Shown in pieces: positions 1 to 5,509 of a stretch of 5,509 bases of DNA. Source of the DNA: Pseudomonadota bacterium (GTDB lineage: Bacteria; Pseudomonadota; Gammaproteobacteria; Acidiferrobacterales; UBA6901); NCBI GenBank assembly GCA_021783175.1, contig JAJXUF010000195.1, positions 1 to 5,509 on the forward strand, given 5' to 3'. Numbering within the stretch: the first letter of the stretch is position 1; each line of letters begins with the position of its first letter. The notes beneath the pieces are model-generated. The model was not told the DNA's origin and did no database searches. It saw nothing but the letters and a program-made list of their open reading frames with translations. The position numbers were made by a program, and so were the translations under genes.

Positions 1-121
1 CGACTTTTCAGGTCGCACTAGCGCGATACATAAGGCCGAATTGCGGTTTTTCACTGAAGCCTCATGACGAGCATATCTGTGACACTGGCAGTCAGCAAAG
101 ACTACGGTTTTATATTAAAAC
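1..121. other. Non-coding region downstream of tkt
   Basis: The 121 bases after the tkt stop carry no recognisable gene, start codon with ribosome site, or RNA gene. They are more AT-rich than the rest of the window, especially at 107-121. No GC-rich hairpin followed by a T run is present in the minus direction, so the operon either continues past the left edge or ends there by another mechanism. The segment is cut by the window edge. Confidence 0.6.
107..121. repeat. AT-rich inverted repeat directly after the tkt stop
   Basis: GTTTTA (107-112) and TAAAAC (116-121) are perfect complements separated by the three bases TAT. The repeat sits immediately beyond the tkt stop codon (TAA, 124-122 on the minus strand). 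In RNA it could form a 6-bp hairpin, but with one G-C pair it would be weak and it lacks a following U run. It may be a chance product of a short AT-rich stretch, or a minor mRNA 3' structure. Confidence 0.35.
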
Positions 122-2188
122 TTAGTTCTGCTGCTCCAAACCCAGCAGCGCTTTTGCCCGCGCGCAAACGTTGTTGACGGTGAAGCCGTATTCGCGCAGC
201 ACGACCGATGCCGGCGCGGAAGCGCCGAAGCGTTCCACGCCCAGCATGTCGCCGCGCGCTCCGACGTAACGATCCCAGCCTTGCGCCACACCCAGTTCGA
301 CCGCAAGCCTTGCACCAACAGAAGGCGGCAGCACCGCATCGCGCTCTTCTTGCGGCAAGGCTTCGAACAATTCCCAGCAGGGCATCGACACGCAGCGCAC
401 GGCGACGCCCTGCGCCTGGAGCTGCTCCGCCGCCGCGACGATCAGGCCAATTTCGGAACCGCTGGCGATCATAATCAACTCGGGTTTGCCGTCCGGCGCA
501 TCGCTCAACACATAGGCGCCATGGCGCAATCCATCCGCTGCGGCATAGCGGTTGCGATCGAGCGTGGGCAGTTCCTGCCGGCTCAACACCAGCAGCACCG
601 GCTGGCCGCGCGTTTCCAGCGCAACGCGCCAGGCGACCGCGGTTTCGTTGGCGTCGCCGGGACGGATCACCAGCAGGTTAGGAATCGCACGCAGACTCGC
701 CAGCTGCTCCACCGGCTGGTGCGTGGGGCCATCCTCGCCGACAGCGATGCTGTCGTGCGTGAACACGTGCACGACGTGCAGTCCCATCAGCGCGGCCAGC
801 CGGATGGCCGGGCGCATGTAGTCGGAGAAGATCAGGAAAGTCGAGCCATACGGAATAAAGCCGCCGTGCGCGGCGAGGCCGTTGACGATGGCGCCCATCG
901 CATGTTCGCGCACGCCAAAATGCAGGTTGCGTCCGGCATAGCTCCAGCCGCCGCCATCGGAGCCCTGCTGGTCAACATTCTTTTCCGGCGACGGATTGAA
1001 ATCGCCCAGGCCTTTCAAGGCCGTTTTCGTCGACGGATCTAGGTCGGCCGAGCCGCCGGTCAGCGCGGGCAGTCTGGGTGCAATGGCGTTCATCACTTGG
1101 CCGGATGCATCGCGCGTGGCGACTCCCTTGGCATCGGTTTCAAATACCGGGATGTCCGCATCCCAGCCTAGCGGCAGTTCGTCGCGCAAGCGGTATTGAA
1201 GCTCTTCCGCCAGATCCGGAAACGCCCTGGTGTAGACGCTCAGCAACGTGTTCCAGGCCACCTCATCCTGCGCGCCGCGTGTTACCGCCTCGCGGAAATG
1301 CGCCAGCGCCTCTTCCGGGATCAGGAAGTCCGGCTCGGTCGGCCAGCCCAGTGTCTGTTTGGTTTTGCGCACGTCGTCCACGCCGAGCGGGGAACCGTGC
1401 GCCTTGAAGCTGTCCTGTTCGGGAGAACCGTAACCGATATGGGTGCGCACCAGGATCAGCGACGGCCGTGCGGTTTCCGCGCGCGCAGCGGTCAGCGCGG
1501 CGTCGATTGCAGCAAGGTCGTTGCCATCCGCCACCGATACGGTGTGCCAACCATAGGCCTCAAAGCGCAGCGCGCGGTTCTCGGTGAAGCTGATGTCGGT
1601 GCCGGCGGACAGGGTGACGGTGTTGTCGTCGTAGAGGCAGATGAGCTTGCCAAGCTTGAGATGACCAGCCAGCGAGGCTGCTTCGGAAGCGACGCCCTCC
1701 ATCAGATCGCCATCGCTGACGAGAGCATAAGTATGGTGATCGATGAGCGTGTGACCGGGCCGGTTGTAGCGTGCCGCGAGTTGCACTTCTGCGATCGCCA
1801 TGCCGACCGCGTTGGCTAAGCCCTGCCCCAGCGGCCCGGTTGTGGTTTCCACGCCGGGCGTGTGTCCGCGTTCGGGATGCCCGGGCGCCTTGCTGCCCCA
1901 TTGGCGGAACTGCTTGATGTCGTCCAGCGCAAGGTCATAACCGCTCAGATGCAGCAGACTGTAGAGCAGTGCCGAACCGTGTCCGGCGGAAAGCACAAAG
2001 CGGTCGCGATTGGACCAGTGCGGATTGCGCGGGTTGTATTTGAGCCAGCGCGTCCACAACACATAGGCCATCGCCGCGGCGCCCAGCGGCAGGCCCGGAT
2101 GCCCGCTGTTGGCTTTCTGTACCATGTCCACCGAGAGGAATCGAATGGTGTTGATGCACAGCTGGTCGAGTTGCGTTGCAACTGTCAT
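122..2188 (-). CDS. tkt: Transketolase
   Basis: Thiamine diphosphate enzyme that moves two-carbon ketol units between sugar phosphates in the non-oxidative pentose phosphate pathway, and also in the Calvin cycle where one exists; cytoplasmic, normally a dimer. The 688 residues are slightly longer than E. coli TktA. The N-terminal PP domain shows SGHPG (28-32), SAGHGS (67-72), GPLGQG (118-123) and the cofactor/Mg2+ motif DGDLMEG through DDN (159-189). H264 in KAHGSPLG is a conserved active-site His. The Pyr domain has FGVREHAM (424-431) with catalytic E428, then [16 protein letters not shown] (477-492) with H478, and the phosphate-binding SRQELP (536-541). A C-terminal domain follows (GSEI at 577-580, GFTVNNV at 668-674). 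Between GGSADL and GVRE the segment is about 16 residues longer than I recall for E. coli, and is rich in Gly and Ser. The start is well supported by the ATGA overlap with the zwf stop and by GAAGG 7 bases upstream. From sequence alone it could serve either pathway; the zwf neighbour favours the pentose phosphate role. Confidence 0.98.
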   Translation of the reverse strand: MTVATQLDQLCINTIRFLSVDMVQKANSGHPGLPLGAAAMAYVLWTRWLKYNPRNPHWSNRDRFVLSAGHGSALLYSLLHLSGYDLALDDIKQFRQWGSKAPGHPERGHTPGVETTTGPLGQGLANAVGMAIAEVQLAARYNRPGHTLIDHHTYALVSDGDLMEGVASEAASLAGHLKLGKLICLYDDNTVTLSAGTDISFTENRALRFEAYGWHTVSVADGNDLAAIDAALTAARAETARPSLILVRTHIGYGSPEQDSFKAHGSPLGVDDVRKTKQTLGWPTEPDFLIPEEALAHFREAVTRGAQDEVAWNTLLSVYTRAFPDLAEELQYRLRDELPLGWDADIPVFETDAKGVATRDASGQVMNAIAPRLPALTGGSADLDPSTKTALKGLGDFNPSPEKNVDQQGSDGGGWSYAGRNLHFGVREHAMGAIVNGLAAHGGFIPYGSTFLIFSDYMRPAIRLAALMGLHVVHVFTHDSIAVGEDGPTHQPVEQLASLRAIPNLLVIRPGDANETAVAWRVALETRGQPVLLVLSRQELPTLDRNRYAAADGLRHGAYVLSDAPDGKPELIMIASGSEIGLIVAAAEQLQAQGVAVRCVSMPCWELFEALPQEERDAVLPPSVGARLAVELGVAQGWDRYVGARGDMLGVERFGASAPASVVLREYGFTVNNVCARAKALLGLEQQN

Positions 2189-3597
2189 TTTTCCGCCTTC
2201 ACCAATACGGGATTGTGCCAGCCACCGTCTGCCGCAACCAGCGCATCAGCCTGTTTCGGCCCCCAGCTGCCGGGCTTGTAGCGATGCACAGGAGGGTGCG
2301 TTGCAAGCACCGGATCGACAACCGCCCAGGCAGCTTCAACAGCGTCCTCACGAGAAAACAGCGCGCCATCTCCCGCCATGGCATCGCTCAACAGCCGCTC
2401 GTAAGGTGTTTCCTCTGCCGGCTGCACATCCAACAGGTAGAGTTCATGCTGATCGCCGACGAATTCCTTGCCGGCGCGCTTGACGCGGGCTGCCAACGCG
2501 ACGGCCGAGTTGGGAGAAATCCTGAAACGCAGATAATTGCTTCGCCCGTCCAGGGGCCGGGAATCGTCGAACAGCTTTTGCGGCGGCGGCTTCAATTGCA
2601 CTATCACCTCGGCCGCCGTCGCAGCCAGGCACTTGCCGGAGCGCAGATACCAGGGAACACCCTCCCAGCGCCATGAATCGATGAACAGTTTCATGGCACA
2701 GAACGTTTCAACATCCGAGTCCTTCGCCACGCCCGGCTCTTTGCGGTAGCCCGCATACTGGCCGCGCACCACATCATCCGGCAGCAAGGGACGCATGGCC
2801 TGGAATATCTTGGCTTTTTCGCTGTGCACCGCACCATAGCCCTGATATGCCGGCGGCTCCATGGCGAGCAGCGCAACAATCTGGAACAAATGATTCTGGA
2901 TGACATCGCGCAGACAGCCTGCGCTTTCATAAAACACGCCGCGCCCCTTTACGCCAAAATCCTCAGACAGCGTAATCTGTATGCTGGCGACCGTGTTGCG
3001 GTTCCAGATCGGTTCAAGGAAGGAATTGGCGAAACGGAAATAGAGGATATTCATGATCGCCTCCTTCCCCAGATAGTGATCGATGCGGAAGATCGCATCT
3101 TCTGCAAATACCGACAGCGCGATGCGGTTGAGTTCGCGCGCAGAGGCAAGATCCCTGCCGAATGGTTTTTCTACGATCACGCGCGCGCCATCTGCCAGCC
3201 CACAAGCGCCAAGGCCTTTGATGACTGTCGCAAACAACACAGGCGGAATGGCAAGGTAGTGCGCCGGATGCCTGACATCCCCCAGCGCCTGTTTGAGCGC
3301 TATGAATGTATCCGGGTCATTGTAATTGCCGCCCACATACGTGAGTTGCGAAAGTAGATGTTCGAGTGCATCTTTGTCGTCGATCTTGCCTGCTTGCCTG
3401 ATACTGTCTTTGGCCTGTTTGCGCAACCTGGACGAGTCCCACTTGGAAGAGGCAATGCCTACCACCGGCACATTTAAAACGCCGCGTTTGGCCATCGCGT
3501 AGAGCGCCGGAAAGATCATCTTGTGGGCAAGATCGCCCGTTACGCCAAAAATCACCAGCGCATCCGCCGGCGTCGTGCGGCCAGAAGTTTTATCCAT
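2185..3597 (-). CDS. zwf: Glucose-6-phosphate 1-dehydrogenase
   Basis: Oxidises glucose 6-phosphate to 6-phosphogluconolactone with NAD(P)+, the first step of the oxidative pentose phosphate and Entner-Doudoroff routes, in the cytoplasm. From the ATG at 3597 the protein has 470 residues, slightly shorter than the usual ~490. The N-terminal Rossmann domain carries the dinucleotide motif GVTGDLA (18-24), followed by EKPFG (143-147). The family signature RIDHYLGKE (171-179) holds substrate and catalytic residues D173, H174 and K178. H236 in IQNHLFQ is the expected catalytic base; its spacing of 62 from H174 matches the Leuconostoc enzyme (H178/H240). WYLRSGK (316-322) is another conserved substrate-site segment. 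The start at 3597 is chosen because AAAGGA lies 8 bases upstream and leaves a normal 13-residue lead before LVIFG. An ATG at 3621 in the same frame overlaps the glucoamylase stop as ATGA but lacks a good ribosome site. The end overlaps tkt by 4 bases. Cofactor preference cannot be read with confidence. Confidence 0.97.
   Translation of the reverse strand: MDKTSGRTTPADALVIFGVTGDLAHKMIFPALYAMAKRGVLNVPVVGIASSKWDSSRLRKQAKDSIRQAGKIDDKDALEHLLSQLTYVGGNYNDPDTFIALKQALGDVRHPAHYLAIPPVLFATVIKGLGACGLADGARVIVEKPFGRDLASARELNRIALSVFAEDAIFRIDHYLGKEAIMNILYFRFANSFLEPIWNRNTVASIQITLSEDFGVKGRGVFYESAGCLRDVIQNHLFQIVALLAMEPPAYQGYGAVHSEKAKIFQAMRPLLPDDVVRGQYAGYRKEPGVAKDSDVETFCAMKLFIDSWRWEGVPWYLRSGKCLAATAAEVIVQLKPPPQKLFDDSRPLDGRSNYLRFRISPNSAVALAARVKRAGKEFVGDQHELYLLDVQPAEETPYERLLSDAMAGDGALFSREDAVEAAWAVVDPVLATHPPVHRYKPGSWGPKQADALVAADGGWHNPVLVKAEK
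2196..2200 (-). promoter_or_regulatory. Ribosome binding site for tkt within the end of zwf
   Basis: The minus strand reads GAAGG followed by 7 bases (CGGAAAA) and then the tkt ATG at 2188. The site is embedded in the last codons of zwf (Lys-Ala-Glu-Lys-stop). Together with the ATGA stop/start overlap, this suggests that ribosomes finishing zwf help start tkt translation. Confidence 0.55.
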
Positions 3598-3605
3598 CCT
3601 CATAT

Positions 3606-3611
3606 TCCTTT
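3606..3611 (-). promoter_or_regulatory. Ribosome binding site deciding the zwf start
   Basis: On the minus strand the bases read AAAGGA, a good match to the anti-Shine-Dalgarno complement, and end 8 bases before the ATG at 3597. The site lies only 2 bases from the in-frame ATG at 3603, which is too close, and inside the reading frame that would begin at ATG 3621. It is therefore the main reason to prefer the start at 3597 over the two upstream ATGs. Confidence 0.65.
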
Positions 3612-3617
3612 CAATCG

Positions 3618-5509
3618 TCATAGTGATGGATCTGCCGTAATGCGTATCTGAAAATCTTCGCCCTGCCATTGATCTGTGTCCGGCCAATACAGGGTGAATT
3701 CCACTGTGTCACCGGGGATCAGTTGCGTGGTCGGCAAGACAGCAATATGCGCCAGCCCCCAGTCCTCAGTAACCACATCCGCAATTCCCTGCCAGCCGTT
3801 GTGCCCCCAATGCACGCGCGCCGCGGCATGAAGTAACAGGCGCAGCTCCTTTCCTTTTGGCATGGTGCGCGGGCATTGCTTCAGGCGCCACAGATAATAA
3901 GGGATCTCAGGACGCTTACCGTGATAGCGCAGCCAGGTCTGCACAGGGCGATCCACCGGGTAACCCTGGACATGGCTCAGGCACAGTTTGATGTACTCGG
4001 CGTGCGCCCAAACCAGCGGCATGGCCGATCCGCTGGGCTGCCCCGGATAAAGATTGCATTCGGGTATGGGGTCGGCATCCCATACCTGTTCCGGCAGCAA
4101 TCCGCCTTGTCCTGTCATCGCAGTCATCGCAGCGATGTAGGGCAAGACATCTTCACCTGCCATCAGCGCATAGTGTCCGCGCTCGCCGGTGAGCAGCGGC
4201 CAGCCGCGTCCTTTCCCGCTGCCATCAAAGGGTCTGCCGTCATCGTGCTCGCCATAGCCATCGCCGTTGTAGCGGTGCCATACGGGGCCGTTCGGCGTAT
4301 CGGTCTTGAGCAATCTGTCGATGGCCGTCACGCTCGCCACAATGCAAGGGTCGTGGGCATCGCGCAGGCCATAGCGCACGAGTTGAAGAAAGTCGGTTGC
4401 CAGCTGTTCTTCAGCAGGCAAATCAGGATCGATAGCAAGATTCTTGATCAGCATATGTTCGTGTTTTGCGCCATCGTGGTAGAGCTCTTCTGATGGCGTG
4501 CTGCGCAGAAAGTAACCTGGCACATCAAGGCTGCGCGAAAGCTGCGTGTCTTCCACCCAGGTCCAGTCTTCCAGCCGTGCATTCCAGTAATCCGCCAGCA
4601 TCAGCGCACAATCTCCCTCACGCCCGCCCAGCAATGCGGCGCCTTCGACCAGCGCAGCGATGGTAATCGCCAGAGTGAAGGTATTGATGCCTGCATCCTC
4701 TTCCCAGCGATCCTGACCAGTGACTGGTCCCTGGCGCAGGATGAAGTCGAGCGCCCGGCGCACCATATCGCGCACCGGGACTTTTCCCAGCGCATTTCGC
4801 ACGTTAAGGGCTGCGGCCAGCAATACGGGGAAAGCGGTTTCATCAAGTTGTATCCCCTGCCAGAAGGGCTTTCCGCCCAGCCACTGGTTTTGCAGCCAGT
4901 GGCCATCGGTCTGCTGGGTGGCGATCAGATAGCATAATATTTCACGCACATTGTCCAGTTTATCCATGGCCAGCAGCGCGCCTGCCGTTTCCACCAGATC
5001 GCGCGCCCACACCAGATGATACCCTCCCTGGCTCGTACTGGATTCTCCCCAGGGTACTGACAGGCTGGCCACTGCGGCACCGGGAAAGGTGCGATCTTCG
5101 TGTATCTTGAGCACGCTCGCAGAGCGTTGCAACAACTGACGCGCCGTTTCCGGAAGATCAGCGAGCGCAGGCGGTATTTGCCAATTCTGTTGCCAGTCTG
5201 CCCAACCTTCGCACTGAGATTGCCAGGACGCATCAAAACCCTGCATCAATGCACTCCATGCCAGGGTTGCTGCCGCTTCTTTGCTGCTGCCAAGACCGAG
5301 GGCCAGGGTGCAGCGGCGCGGCAATTCGCCGGCGAGCGAGACTTCCCCAGGTTCTGTTTCGGTATATTCCCAGGTCATGCGCAGATTGCGATCGAAGTCC
5401 TGCCATAAATCGCTTTCCCCCACGCTGCCTACCGAGCGCCTGCCAAAACCGGGGCGTCCTTCTGAATCCGCACACATCAGCGCCATGCCAAACGGTCCCT
5501 GCTCCGCCC
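3618..5509 (-). CDS. Glucoamylase-type glycoside hydrolase family 15 (glucan 1,4-alpha-glucosidase), 5' end missing
   Basis: Likely an inverting exo-hydrolase that releases beta-glucose from the non-reducing ends of alpha-1,4 (and slower alpha-1,6) glucans. The frame stays open past the right edge, so the ATG at 5486 is probably internal; about 630 residues are visible, while bacterial relatives run to roughly 800. Counting from that Met, residues 1-90 look like the end of the N-terminal beta-sandwich domain. Residues 110-505 are the (alpha/alpha)6 barrel, with GGYHLVWARD (154-163), DGHWLQNQWLGG (194-205), RWEEDAG (260-266), RGWPLLTGERGHY (427-439) and LPEQVWD (464-470). By analogy with fungal and clostridial glucoamylases, E262 is the general acid and E466 the general base; their spacing of 204 fits the family. 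The last ~110 residues form a Trp-rich, probably beta-stranded tail (VHWGHNGWQ near 558). It is the first visible gene of the zwf-tkt operon. A signal peptide, if any, lies outside the window, so the cell location is unknown. Other GH15 specificities (glucodextranase, trehalase) cannot be ruled out. Confidence 0.93.
   Translation of the reverse strand, partial: AEQGPFGMALMCADSEGRPGFGRRSVGSVGESDLWQDFDRNLRMTWEYTETEPGEVSLAGELPRRCTLALGLGSSKEAAATLAWSALMQGFDASWQSQCEGWADWQQNWQIPPALADLPETARQLLQRSASVLKIHEDRTFPGAAVASLSVPWGESSTSQGGYHLVWARDLVETAGALLAMDKLDNVREILCYLIATQQTDGHWLQNQWLGGKPFWQGIQLDETAFPVLLAAALNVRNALGKVPVRDMVRRALDFILRQGPVTGQDRWEEDAGINTFTLAITIAALVEGAALLGGREGDCALMLADYWNARLEDWTWVEDTQLSRSLDVPGYFLRSTPSEELYHDGAKHEHMLIKNLAIDPDLPAEEQLATDFLQLVRYGLRDAHDPCIVASVTAIDRLLKTDTPNGPVWHRYNGDGYGEHDDGRPFDGSGKGRGWPLLTGERGHYALMAGEDVLPYIAAMTAMTGQGGLLPEQVWDADPIPECNLYPGQPSGSAMPLVWAHAEYIKLCLSHVQGYPVDRPVQTWLRYHGKRPEIPYYLWRLKQCPRTMPKGKELRLLLHAAARVHWGHNGWQGIADVVTEDWGLAHIAVLPTTQLIPGDTVEFTLYWPDTDQWQGEDFQIRITADPSL

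Noticed and set aside
1..15. CGAC/GTCG short hairpin at the left edge
   Set aside because: Four base pairs with a seven-base loop at a truncated edge; not distinguishable from chance.
80..94. TGAC-N7-GTCA interrupted palindrome as a regulator site or terminator stem
   Set aside because: Only four base pairs per arm, no symmetry inside and no T run; too short to support.
70..98. Possible minus-strand sigma-70 promoter, TTGCTG and TATGCT with a 17-base spacer
   Set aside because: Only 3 of 6 and 4 of 6 consensus matches, no extended -10, and no downstream gene visible to need it; such matches are expected by chance.
281..1042. 253-codon open frame on the plus strand opposite tkt
   Set aside because: It lies wholly antisense to a strongly conserved transketolase, is rich in Arg, His and Gln as expected for an antisense frame of GC-rich coding DNA, and shows no recognisable domain.
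1196..1819. 207-codon plus-strand open frame opposite tkt
   Set aside because: Antisense shadow of the transketolase N-terminal domain with no family resemblance or ribosome site that I can support.
3598..3687. N-terminal extension of zwf beginning at the ATG at 3687
   Set aside because: Most of the extension is encoded out of frame within the 3' end of the glucoamylase gene, has no resemblance to Zwf N-termini, and better-placed starts exist at 3597 and 3621.
3876..4493. 205-codon plus-strand open frame opposite the glucoamylase
   Set aside because: Antisense to the conserved GH15 catalytic motifs and without recognisable protein features.

Overview
The window holds three protein-coding genes, all on the minus strand, that appear to form one tightly packed operon read from right to left. 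They are a family GH15 glucoamylase (3618-5509, its N-terminal part lost beyond the right edge), glucose-6-phosphate dehydrogenase zwf (2185-3597) and transketolase tkt (122-2188). Together they fill about 98% of the window. Only the 121 bases at the left end have no gene.

The base composition is moderately GC-rich. The proteins look proteobacterial, and my impression is a betaproteobacterium (Nitrosomonadales or Methylophilales-like). This rests on recall of protein style, not on a search, and should be treated as a weak inference.

Layout: the GH15 stop codon lies 20 bases before the preferred zwf start, or overlaps an alternative zwf start by an ATGA. The zwf stop overlaps the tkt start by an ATGA. 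Such junctions usually indicate co-transcription and translational coupling. No promoter is visible inside the operon, so it must start to the right of the window. No convincing rho-independent terminator follows tkt within the remaining 121 bases.

The genes make sense together. The glucoamylase releases glucose from the non-reducing ends of alpha-glucans such as glycogen, starch or maltodextrin. Once phosphorylated by a kinase not seen here, that glucose enters the oxidative pentose phosphate pathway through Zwf, giving NADPH or NADH. Transketolase then rearranges the resulting pentose phosphates. The 6-phosphogluconolactonase and 6-phosphogluconate dehydrogenase expected between these steps are not in the window. 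I see no mobile element, CRISPR array, RNA gene, frameshift or clearly novel system; this is ordinary central-carbon metabolism in a somewhat interesting arrangement.
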